Source: Mollicutes bacterium
GTDB lineage: Bacteria > Bacillota_I > Bacilli_A > RF39 > UBA660
DNA length: 18,125 nucleotides
Direction: 5' to 3'
NCBI GenBank assembly: GCA_012513875.1
Contig: JAAZBI010000022.1
Span: forward strand, 1 to 18,125
The notes under the pieces: generated by a model
The model's database searches: none
What the model saw: the letters and a program-made list of their open reading frames with translations, nothing else
Told to the model about the DNA's origin: nothing
Position numbers and translations under genes: made by a program
In this document: piece after piece, positions 5,822 through 12,786 of the stretch
How positions within the stretch are numbered: position 1 is the stretch's first letter
How the letters are laid out: every line of letters begins with the position of its first letter

Positions 5822-6823
5822 TTATTTTATAGCGTTTTTATATATTTTTAATTTTTCTTCATAAATAGGATCACCTTGATAATTAATTAAATCATAGTTA
5901 GATTTTAATATATTTGCAAAGAACTTAGATAATTTTGTCGCTCCAGATAAATTTAAATGCAAGCCTCCATCATATGTATCTGTTGTATAATCTATTCCTA
6001 TTTCTTCTGAATATTTTATAAAATTATAGTAATCAACATTATTTTCTTCAGCAAAAGCTATTACTTGTTGTTCATATTCTTCATACCAATGAGGGTATAA
6101 ACTAGGAGCTTTTACTAAAATTAATTTAATATCGTTTTCTTCACATAATTTTAAAATTAATTCTAAATAATTTAAAGACTCTTTATTAAATTCATAATTA
6201 CCAAGTTTTTTTGGAGTAGGCAAATTATTAACACCTTTAATATGTTTATTGATTAAAAAACCATTATGAGTATTATGCTTTTTCTTAAACAAATATTCAA
6301 AGTCTTCACTTGTTAGTTTATCATATCGAGAGTGATATCTCAAAATTGGAAGAACATATGAAAGAAAAGTTTCTTCTTCTGTCATTGAATCATTAATGAT
6401 ATCAATTTTTTCTTGTGACCATTTCATTTGATCGATAGTTAATCGATTGTAAGCTTCGCTAACTTCTTCGCTTTGTTTATCATAACGAATTGAATTGATA
6501 TTAAAAATAACTATCTTAGGTTTTTCATATTTCAAAGTCTCTTTTAGTATGTAATATGATTGCCATATCATCTGTTGTGAAGACCCTCTAACATAAGCTT
6601 TAATACCTGCTGATTCATACATTACCATCGGTGAAAAATTTGCATATAATTCACAATCTCCAATAAAGATTACTTCATGATCTTTAGATTCATCATAATA
6701 TTGTGCTATCATACTTCCTTCAACTAAACTTGTAGCGTATTTAGGTTGTAACAACATATTTAATAAAATAAAACAACCGATAAAAATAATTAAGATTAAA
6801 CTAATTCTTATTGCTTTTTTCAT
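5822..6823 (-). CDS. SGNH-like acyltransferase/esterase partner with Cys nucleophile
   Basis: The 333-residue product has an N-terminal membrane helix (about 5-25) and an extracytoplasmic SGNH-hydrolase-like domain. Block I reads FIGDCE (53-58), with Cys57 where SGNH enzymes have the catalytic Ser. The later block has VRGSSQQ, a strand ending FNINS, and a C-terminal DGGLH (Asp285, His289) that would complete a catalytic set. Immediately downstream of an MBOAT gene, it matches the DltD/AlgX/AlgJ arrangement, where an SGNH protein finishes acyl transfer to a cell-surface polymer. I recall relatives in Clostridia with the same GDCE, so the Cys is probably a family trait rather than a lesion (unchecked). 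SD GAGGTG is well placed and the gap to the MBOAT stop is 10 nt. Confidence 0.78.
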   Translation of the reverse strand: MKKAIRISLILIIFIGCFILLNMLLQPKYATSLVEGSMIAQYYDESKDHEVIFIGDCELYANFSPMVMYESAGIKAYVRGSSQQMIWQSYYILKETLKYEKPKIVIFNINSIRYDKQSEEVSEAYNRLTIDQMKWSQEKIDIINDSMTEEETFLSYVLPILRYHSRYDKLTSEDFEYLFKKKHNTHNGFLINKHIKGVNNLPTPKKLGNYEFNKESLNYLELILKLCEENDIKLILVKAPSLYPHWYEEYEQQVIAFAEENNVDYYNFIKYSEEIGIDYTTDTYDGGLHLNLSGATKLSKFFANILKSNYDLINYQGDPIYEEKLKIYKNAIK

Positions 6824-6833
6824 TTTTCACCTC

Positions 6834-8105
6834 TTAAAAATTACTATAAATAAATTCATTAACATTAAATCCAATACCATAGATACCGAATAACAAAATA
6901 AATAAAATCATAATACCTAAAATAATTAATTTAAATTCAATAGCTATTTTTAACAATTTATCTTTTATAAGTAATTGTTTTTTATCAATTATAAATAAAG
7001 TTGTAGTAAAGATAATTAAAACTATCCAATCACTTAATGCTAAACCTAGATTAAAAATATTTTGAATAACATTCATCAAATTAAAATCAGTAATAATAGA
7101 ACCAATCATTTTTAATGCTATAAAAGGATCGCTCCAAAGAAAGAAACACCAAAGGAGAGAAATTAAAATAAAGGTTCCGATTTTATTTACAATTTGAAAT
7201 GGTGTTTTTAGTTTTTCACCAAACATAACGAAGATACCATGAAAGATACCCCATAATAAATAGCTTAATCCATGCCACAAACCAGAAATAAAGAAAGTAA
7301 TTAATAGATTAATATTTTTTCTAAAAGTACCATGTTTGTTTCCACCTAAAGGAATATAAATATATTCTTTTAACCATCTTCCTAAAGATATATGCCATCT
7401 TCTCCAAAATTCTTTAACACTTTGAGAGTCAAATGGTGAATTAAAGTTTTCTTTCAAATCAATTCCTAATATTTTAGACAAACCTAAAACAACATCGATA
7501 CCACCACTGAAATCAGCATACAATTGAATTGAATAAAGGAAGACTGCTAAAAGAATATACCATCCAGAGTAATTGTTTGTAGTTATATTATTAGTAATAA
7601 TAGCAATTCTTCCTGAGATAATTAATTTTTTTGATAATCCCCAAAAAACTCTAGTAATACCTAAATAAAAATTAGACCAATTAGTTTTTCTATTATTAAA
7701 GATAGCGTCTTTAATTTCGTCATATTTAGCGATAGGACCAATAAACAAATGAGGTAAGTAAGCGACTGAAAGCATATATTTCCATAATGATTTTTCAGCA
7801 GGATATTTATTTTTATAGACATCAATTAAATATGAAATAATTTGTAATGTGTAATAAGAAATACCTAAAGGTACAATTAAATTAAAACTAGTGATTTCTT
7901 TGAATATCATAAATTTAAAGAAGAAAAAAACTAAACTATTTAAAATAATCGTTATGATAAAGATAAATTTTTTATTTTTAGATTTAAATAACTTAGCAGC
8001 GAAAAAACTAGTTAAAATACTAAACAAAATAAAAAGAAGATTAGTTATTCCTAAACTTGCATAAATTAATAAACTTAAAATTAATAAAATAAAATTAATT
8101 ACCAT
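6834..8105 (-). CDS. MBOAT-family membrane O-acyltransferase (AlgI/DltB-like)
   Basis: The 423-residue product is a polytopic membrane protein with the MBOAT hallmarks. HLFIGPIAKYDEI (119-131) is followed by QLYADFSGGIDV (194-205), FWRRWHISLGRWL (233-245), YIPLGGNKHG and the catalytic-His motif GLWHG (275-279, His278). Known members pass acyl groups from a cytoplasmic donor across the membrane to alginate, teichoic acid or other polymers, with an SGNH protein completing the reaction. That partner is the next gene. No dltA or dltC homologue lies nearby, so an acetyl donor is more likely than D-alanine (inference). It has SD AAGGAG and a 14-nt gap from the upstream gene. Confidence 0.93.
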   Translation of the reverse strand: MVINFILLILSLLIYASLGITNLLFILFSILTSFFAAKLFKSKNKKFIFIITIILNSLVFFFFKFMIFKEITSFNLIVPLGISYYTLQIISYLIDVYKNKYPAEKSLWKYMLSVAYLPHLFIGPIAKYDEIKDAIFNNRKTNWSNFYLGITRVFWGLSKKLIISGRIAIITNNITTNNYSGWYILLAVFLYSIQLYADFSGGIDVVLGLSKILGIDLKENFNSPFDSQSVKEFWRRWHISLGRWLKEYIYIPLGGNKHGTFRKNINLLITFFISGLWHGLSYLLWGIFHGIFVMFGEKLKTPFQIVNKIGTFILISLLWCFFLWSDPFIALKMIGSIITDFNLMNVIQNIFNLGLALSDWIVLIIFTTTLFIIDKKQLLIKDKLLKIAIEFKLIILGIMILFILLFGIYGIGFNVNEFIYSNF

Positions 8106-8119
8106 TTAGTATCTCCTTA

Positions 8120-9700
8120 TTAATTTGCAACAGGATAAGCAGAACGATCCCAATCTCTTCCTTTCATTGCAGCACTATTAAATTTTTCGGTATCAGTTGC
8201 AGGTCCAACTATATGAGAACCAGGTGTAGAGTCATAATGTCTCCAAACACCTCCTGAATAAACTAAGTTCCAATAGTGAGTTTTATCAATAACATGAATT
8301 AAACGATTAGTTATTCCAGCTTTTGTTAATGCTTTTTGTAATAGCAAAGCATGAACATAACAATTACCACTGTTGTTAGTTAAGCCATACCAAATAGGGT
8401 CATCTCCACCCCAACTTGAATTATAAGATATTACAGATTTAATAGTAGACGTCATACCTAGAATACTTTTACCTGCTAAATATTGATTATAAAATTCATC
8501 GAATTTACGATTAGTATCAGCTTGATCATGTCTAACGACAATCTTTCTTTTAGCAGTAGTTAAATTACCTTTACTATCTTTAGAAGTATAAGTTGCATAA
8601 TAAGTTCCAGCTGCTGAAAGATTAACTTTATTTGTACTAACCGAGAAAGTGCAATTCCCATCATTAGCGTCCACAGCTTTAATTCCATAACTATAATTTA
8701 TACTAGCATTTTTATTGACAGTTATATCTTTAATTCCATAAAAAACAGGTCCTTTAGTATCTTTAATAATTGTTAATTTAGCAGTTTTAGTAGTCTTATT
8801 TTCATATTTGTCTAAAGCTTCAATAACTATTTCCTGAGTACCAATCTTTTTATAATCTATTTTTGTTATTAGAGTAGTTGTCACTTCTCCTGAAACATCG
8901 GATACTATTTTTATAAAATTATCTTTAGATGTTGTTTTGTTTTCATAAATAGTTAAATTTTTTAATTCTAATGTTGGTCCTTTAGTATCTTGTACAATTA
9001 CTTTAGCTGTATATTTTCTTTTTTCATATGTAGCATTTAAAATATATTCTCCAACCTTTAAAGAATCAACTTTATCAATTTCTTCTTGAGAGATTTTATC
9101 TTGATCTCTGTCATAATTTTCAACTACTGAAGCTTTTGAAAATTCACTACCTAATTCAACATAAACGATTGATTTTAACCAAGTTGTTTTTAAAATACAT
9201 TTTTTAGAAGTTTTATTACCATATATATCAGACACTGTGACTTCAACAACATAGTCTTTAAATTCAGATGTGTCTTCTATTTCAGAAGCTGTAACGATCA
9301 TTTCTGATTTATCTTCCTTTTTAACAATAAAATCATTAGGGTCTATTTTATATCCACTATATTTTAAAATGTCTTGAAATTCTACAACTGGAGGTTCAGT
9401 ATCGATAATCTTTAATTTAACGATTTCTTCTTTACCTTTGTAAGATAATTTTATATTAATCTCTGAAACTTGAGAAAAGTCTATTTCAGATAAATCAGTA
9501 ATTATTTTTGTATTATTTTTATACATTGGATCTACTAGAAAATCATTAACAGAAATTTTATCTGTTCCTAATTCAATACTAATGCTTTTAAATTTAGGAC
9601 GATATTCAATATAAAGAAAGAAACTAACTCCCGATAAAATAATTAAGATAATTACTCCAAAAATTATTTTTTTCCAATTTTTTAATATAAAACTCTTCAT
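8120..9700 (-). CDS. Multi-Ig transglutaminase-like membrane-anchored protein
   Basis: From ATG 9700 the protein has 526 residues. A membrane helix at about 11-31 is followed by several bacterial Ig-like modules (DUF5011/HYR type, about 36-390), punctuated by D-T-x-x-P linkers at 100-104, 238-242 and 314-318. The C-terminal transglutaminase-like domain has Cys447 (GNCYVHA), His475 (THYWNLV) and Asp490 (HYDSTPG), a complete Cys-His-Asp triad. It probably acts on cell-wall or surface proteins as a peptidase or crosslinker; many bacterial members are not true transglutaminases. I chose ATG 9700 because AGGTG lies 5 nt upstream; an earlier ATG at 9721 sits inside the likely -10 and has no SD. It is the first gene of the five-gene operon. 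Confidence 0.85.
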   Translation of the reverse strand: MKSFILKNWKKIIFGVIILIILSGVSFFLYIEYRPKFKSISIELGTDKISVNDFLVDPMYKNNTKIITDLSEIDFSQVSEINIKLSYKGKEEIVKLKIIDTEPPVVEFQDILKYSGYKIDPNDFIVKKEDKSEMIVTASEIEDTSEFKDYVVEVTVSDIYGNKTSKKCILKTTWLKSIVYVELGSEFSKASVVENYDRDQDKISQEEIDKVDSLKVGEYILNATYEKRKYTAKVIVQDTKGPTLELKNLTIYENKTTSKDNFIKIVSDVSGEVTTTLITKIDYKKIGTQEIVIEALDKYENKTTKTAKLTIIKDTKGPVFYGIKDITVNKNASINYSYGIKAVDANDGNCTFSVSTNKVNLSAAGTYYATYTSKDSKGNLTTAKRKIVVRHDQADTNRKFDEFYNQYLAGKSILGMTSTIKSVISYNSSWGGDDPIWYGLTNNSGNCYVHALLLQKALTKAGITNRLIHVIDKTHYWNLVYSGGVWRHYDSTPGSHIVGPATDTEKFNSAAMKGRDWDRSAYPVAN

Positions 9701-9716
9701 ATTTTCACCTATTTTT

Positions 9717-9725
9717 ATCATAACA
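9717..9725 (-). promoter_or_regulatory. Probable promoter of the envelope operon
   Basis: The minus strand reads TGTTATGAT, an extended -10 with one deviation, ending 16 nt before ATG 9700. The spacing matches other promoters here. It lies in the divergent gap with the AbiEii-like gene. Confidence 0.4.
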
Positions 9726-9757
9726 TATTAAAAAAAATATATAAATGATTTTTTATT

Positions 9758-9766
9758 TGTTATAAT
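9758..9766 (+). promoter_or_regulatory. Extended -10 promoter of the AbiEii-AlkD-RNHCP unit
   Basis: TGTTATAAT ends 24 nt before ATG 9791. There is no recognisable -35 in the AT-rich upstream bases. Confidence 0.6.
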
Positions 9767-9790
9767 GGAGTAAATAAAGTAGGTGAAATG

Positions 9791-10609
9791 ATGGAATTTG
9801 AAAAAGGTTCTCAATTAAAAGGATATATTCAAAAAGAAATTAAAGATCAAAAAATTCACTCTAATTATGGATATACTTATTATTTTTGTCGAAAATTTTT
9901 AGAGCAACTATTTAATAATTCTCAAAATTTTGTTTTAAAAGGTAGCTTTTCTCAATTTGCAAATTTAGGCAAGATAAGCAGACCTTTAACTGATATTGAT
10001 ATGGCAGTATTAAGTGATATGGAATTCGCAAATAATATGATAATTAGTCTTACATCTCATACTGATATAATCAAATATACAATAAAGCAACAATTTATAA
10101 CTACTAATGCTACGATTAATTATCGTTTGTTATGTGAATTGGATAATATTCAGCATTTAATAACAATTGATTTGAGAAAAGAAAATGATTTAGATATAGT
10201 TAATAAACCTTTGCCAAAATTATTTTCTAAAGACCAAAGCTTTTCTGTAGGTGCCATTTCTTTAGAAGAACACCTTGCTAATAAATTATATATAGCGTTA
10301 TTAAATTTAGAATTAAATTTGAAATTAGGTAAAGAGTTTAGAAGAATTAAAGACTTTTATGATATTCATACGATTTTATCTTATGGTAGTTTTGACGAAA
10401 GAAAAGTTTCGGAATTATTGAATTTGAGAATTAAAAGCGATGAATTTTTAAATTCGTATTCATTATTAGGTAATCTTTTTGATAAAGAATTTTTATTAGA
10501 TCAACAAGATTCGTGGAATGTAAATTCTCAAAAATATAATTTTCAAGATCAAGTAGCTTTTCAAGAAACCGTTGAAGAAACTAATGATCTGTTATCGAGA
10601 ATGAGATAG
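9791..10609 (+). CDS. AbiEii/AbiGii-toxin-family nucleotidyltransferase
   Basis: The 272-residue product has the DUF1814-type nucleotidyltransferase pattern. LKGSFSQ (Gly51-Ser52) leads to RPLTDIDMAV, whose Asp68 and Asp70 are metal ligands. The strand ITIDLRKE may supply the third acid (Asp127). The helical part has EEHLANKLYIAL (Lys165) and RRIKDFYDI (Arg185, Asp188, Asp191), matching the family's conserved Lys and R-x-x-D-x-x-D block. Known members are toxins of type IV abortive-infection systems paired with an AbiEi antitoxin. No AbiEi-like gene is present here. ATG 9791 suits the SD AGGTG (9781-9785) better than ATG 9788, only 2 nt away. The next gene's SD overlaps this stop, so the two are coupled. 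It could be a resident toxin or a domesticated RNA or nucleotide-modifying enzyme. Confidence 0.8.
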   Translation: MEFEKGSQLKGYIQKEIKDQKIHSNYGYTYYFCRKFLEQLFNNSQNFVLKGSFSQFANLGKISRPLTDIDMAVLSDMEFANNMIISLTSHTDIIKYTIKQQFITTNATINYRLLCELDNIQHLITIDLRKENDLDIVNKPLPKLFSKDQSFSVGAISLEEHLANKLYIALLNLELNLKLGKEFRRIKDFYDIHTILSYGSFDERKVSELLNLRIKSDEFLNSYSLLGNLFDKEFLLDQQDSWNVNSQKYNFQDQVAFQETVEETNDLLSRMR

Positions 10610-10617
10610 GTGAAATA

Positions 10618-11322
10618 ATGGAATTAAATAGAGAATGGAAAGCAAAAGATCGAAAAGAGTTTATTAAATATATAGAATCTTTTCAAAACAAAGATAAACA
10701 AGAATGGGCTAAAAGAATTATCAACACCAATCTTTCTCTTTTAGCATTACCTACGAATCAAGTTAAAGATTTTTCTAAAGAGATATTAAAAGGAAATTAT
10801 TTATCATTTTTAGATTTAGAAATTGATAAGTATTATGAAACAATAGCTATTCAAGGAATGATTATCTGTAAAATAAAAGATTTTTCACTTATGAAAAAAT
10901 ATTTAGATAAATATGTTTTAAAAATAGACAATTGGGCTCATTGTGATTCGTTAAGTTTAAAGGTTAAGAATAAAGAAACTGAATATTGGCAATTAATAAA
11001 TGAATATATTAAATCACCATTACCATTTGTGAGAAGAGTAGGATTAAGAATATTATTTAATTTCATTGATTATGATGAATATGTTGAAAAAATATTTTCT
11101 GTCTTAAATCGATTTTATTTAGAAAAAGAATATTATGTTAATATGATTGTTGCTTGGTTATTTTGTGAAATGTTTATTAAAAGAAGAAAAGAGACTTTAA
11201 AATTTTTAAAATCTCACCAATTGAATAAATTTAGTATAAATAAAGGTATTAGTAAATGTCGAGATAGTTACAGAGTTTCTCAAGCAGATAAAGATATGTT
11301 AATTGAATATAGAATTAGGTGA
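10618..11322 (+). CDS. AlkD-like DNA alkylation repair protein
   Basis: The 234-residue all-helical product matches the HEAT-like-repeat DNA glycosylase family (AlkC/AlkD). Signature stretches are IDNWAHCDSL (about 102-111), PLPFVRRVGLRIL (about 134-146), YYVNMIVAWLFCEMF and a closing KCRDSYRVS. AlkD enzymes excise positively charged alkylated bases without base flipping. The size is typical for the short form of the family. The SD AGGTGA spans the TAG of the AbiEii-like gene, and the ATG is 8 nt after that stop, so translation is coupled. Its own TGA lies within the SD region of the next gene. The Cys-Asp of WAHCD fits the conserved aspartate of the family. Confidence 0.85.
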   Translation: MELNREWKAKDRKEFIKYIESFQNKDKQEWAKRIINTNLSLLALPTNQVKDFSKEILKGNYLSFLDLEIDKYYETIAIQGMIICKIKDFSLMKKYLDKYVLKIDNWAHCDSLSLKVKNKETEYWQLINEYIKSPLPFVRRVGLRILFNFIDYDEYVEKIFSVLNRFYLEKEYYVNMIVAWLFCEMFIKRRKETLKFLKSHQLNKFSINKGISKCRDSYRVSQADKDMLIEYRIR

Positions 11323-11326
11323 TAGT

Positions 11327-11641
11327 ATGAAAAAATTCACAATGATCGATGAAAGCTTTAAATGTTTAGTTTGTCATCGAGATATAATTCCATTAGGATA
11401 TACAGCTCGTGATCATTGTCCACATTGTTTATATTCTTTACACGTTGATATAAACCCTGGAGATCGTCAAGAAACTTGTCATGGCTTATTAGAGCCAATC
11501 GGTATTGAAAAATTTAAAAAGACTTATAAAATTGTTTATCAATGTCAAAAATGTCATAAAATTAGAAAAAATATTATGGCTGAAGATGATGATTTTGAAA
11601 TTATTTTACAAATAATGAAAAATTCTATTGATAAATTATAA
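11327..11641 (+). CDS. RNHCP-domain zinc-ribbon protein
   Basis: From ATG 11327 the protein has 104 residues. It shows the full RNHCP pattern: FKCLVCHRDI, then ARDHCPHCLYSLHVDINPGDR, a Cys-His-Gly (TCHGLLEPIG) and a second pair, YQCQKCHKIRKN. A DDDFE acidic tail follows. The repeated Cys pairs suggest bound zinc. The family's function is unknown; nucleic-acid binding is only a guess. I reject the TTG start at 11303, which gives a longer N-terminus: AGGTGAT (11317-11323) is an ideal SD for ATG 11327. That SD overlaps the AlkD-like TGA stop, making this the third gene of a coupled unit. Confidence 0.88.
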   Translation: MKKFTMIDESFKCLVCHRDIIPLGYTARDHCPHCLYSLHVDINPGDRQETCHGLLEPIGIEKFKKTYKIVYQCQKCHKIRKNIMAEDDDFEIILQIMKNSIDKL

Positions 11642-11658
11642 TAAAAATATGTTATAAT
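11628..11658 (+). promoter_or_regulatory. Promoter of the small basic protein gene
   Basis: An extended -10 TGTTATAAT (11650-11658) lies 26 nt before the start codon. A TTGATA -35 candidate (11628-11633) is at 19-nt spacing, overlapping the end of the RNHCP gene. Confidence 0.6.
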
Positions 11659-11684
11659 CATAATGAAATTATGGAGGTGAACAA

Positions 11685-11801
11685 ATGAGAACAATTAAAG
11701 CAAATTTACCAGAAGGTGTAAAAAAAAGATTCGAAAAAAGAATTGGTAAAAAAGTTAGAGTAGTAGCGCTTCCAAAAAAGCACAAAAGTAAATCAAAATA
11801 A
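11685..11801 (+). CDS. 38-residue, highly basic small protein
   Basis: A complete short gene: SD GGAGGTG (11673-11679), ATG, 38 codons and TAA. The product starts MRTIKANLPEGVKK and ends PKKHKSKSK; 15 of 38 residues are Lys or Arg and only two are acidic. There is no hydrophobic segment. It has its own extended -10 promoter and an immediately following terminator, so it is transcribed alone, which argues that it is real. The composition suggests RNA, ribosome or nucleoid binding, but I recognise no ribosomal protein or other family. It lies between the RNHCP gene and L-lactate dehydrogenase. Confidence 0.75.
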   Translation: MRTIKANLPEGVKKRFEKRIGKKVRVVALPKKHKSKSK

Positions 11802-11827
11802 AATAATGGAAATCCATTATTTTTTTT
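11800..11827 (+). terminator. Terminator of the small basic protein gene
   Basis: AAAATAATGG (11800-11809), loop AAAT, CCATTATTTT (11814-11823) and T's to 11827. The T-run passes straight into the next promoter's TG. Confidence 0.85.
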
Positions 11828-11835
11828 GTTATAAT
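11827..11835 (+). promoter_or_regulatory. Extended -10 promoter of the ldh operon
   Basis: TGTTATAAT ends 24 nt before the ldh ATG and directly follows the upstream terminator's T-run. There is no usable -35. Confidence 0.65.
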
Positions 11836-11859
11836 TAATAATAATAGAGGGAGGCTAAA

Positions 11860-12774
11860 ATGAATAATAAAATTGTGATAGTAGGTTGTGGTAATGTTGG
11901 TATGAGTTATGCTTATACTTTAATAAATCAAAGAACGAAAGTAACTGATTTAATTTTAATTGATATTAATCAAGATAAGACTCGTGGTGAAGCGATGGAC
12001 TTAAATCATGGTCTTGCTTTTGCCCCCTCTAAAATTAAGATTAGAGTTGGAGATTATAATGATTGTGCAGATGCTCAAATCGTTTGTTTATGCGCTGGAG
12101 CAAATCAAGCGCCAGGAGAATCTCGTTTAGATTTAGTTCAAAAGAATTATGATATTTTTAAAGGAATCGTTCAATCTGTAGTTAATTCTGGATTTAAAGG
12201 GTTATTTTTAATCGCTACTAATCCAGTTGATATTATGACATATTTTACTTTTAAGATTTCTGGTTTTCCTAGTTCAAAAGTAATTGGAACAGGAACGACT
12301 TTAGATACAGCTCGTTTGCGTTTTTTAATCAGTGAAAGATTAAAAATAAATTCTAAAAACATTCATGGTTATATTTTAGGAGAACATGGTGATAGTGAAT
12401 TTCCAAGTTGGTCTAATTCATCAGTAGGTGCTGTAGAAATACCTCGCTTTTTATCAAGAGGAGAACTTGATATTATGACTGATAAAGTTAGAAGTGCTGC
12501 TCAAGAAATTATTAAAGCTAAGGGAGCGACATATTATGGAATAGGTATGGTTTTAGCACGTTTAACCAATGCTATTTTAGATGATGAAAATTCTATTTTT
12601 ACTGTTTCGTCTTATAATCAAAATAGTGATTTATATATTGGTTATCCAACGATTATTGGTAAAAGTGGAGTTGTGGGTTATGTACCATTAACTTTAAACG
12701 ATGAAGAAAAGAAAGCTTTTGATAATTCAGCTAGAATTATTAAAGAGACAATAAGTAAAGTTAATCAAGAATAA
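11860..12774 (+). CDS. ldh: L-lactate dehydrogenase
   Basis: The 304-residue cytoplasmic enzyme reduces pyruvate to L-lactate with NADH, regenerating NAD for glycolysis. The Rossmann motif G-C-G-N-V-G is at 9-14, with Asp35 at the end of the second strand for NAD. Gln83 and Arg89 lie in GANQAPGESRLDL; Gln rather than Arg near position 83 favours lactate over malate dehydrogenase. TNPVD (120-124), TLDTARLR (147-154) and the catalytic-His motif GEHGDSE (His176) follow. A strong SD (AGAGGGAGG) precedes the ATG. It heads an operon with a nucleoside kinase and GAPDH, so NADH-producing and NADH-consuming steps are co-expressed. Confidence 0.96.
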   Translation: MNNKIVIVGCGNVGMSYAYTLINQRTKVTDLILIDINQDKTRGEAMDLNHGLAFAPSKIKIRVGDYNDCADAQIVCLCAGANQAPGESRLDLVQKNYDIFKGIVQSVVNSGFKGLFLIATNPVDIMTYFTFKISGFPSSKVIGTGTTLDTARLRFLISERLKINSKNIHGYILGEHGDSEFPSWSNSSVGAVEIPRFLSRGELDIMTDKVRSAAQEIIKAKGATYYGIGMVLARLTNAILDDENSIFTVSSYNQNSDLYIGYPTIIGKSGVVGYVPLTLNDEEKKAFDNSARIIKETISKVNQE

Positions 12775-12786
12775 AAGAGGGATATT

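Noticed and set aside
6834..8105. dlt operon for teichoic acid D-alanylation
   Set aside because: DltB- and DltD-like parts are present, but no dltA or dltC gene is, and the MBOAT motifs fit AlgI-type proteins equally well.
9791..10609. Complete type IV AbiE toxin-antitoxin system
   Set aside because: No AbiEi-like antitoxin is encoded on either side; the divergent neighbour is an envelope protein.
11303..11326. TTG start for the RNHCP gene
   Set aside because: It would lie upstream of the ideal SD and lengthen the N-terminus beyond the family pattern; ATG 11327 fits.
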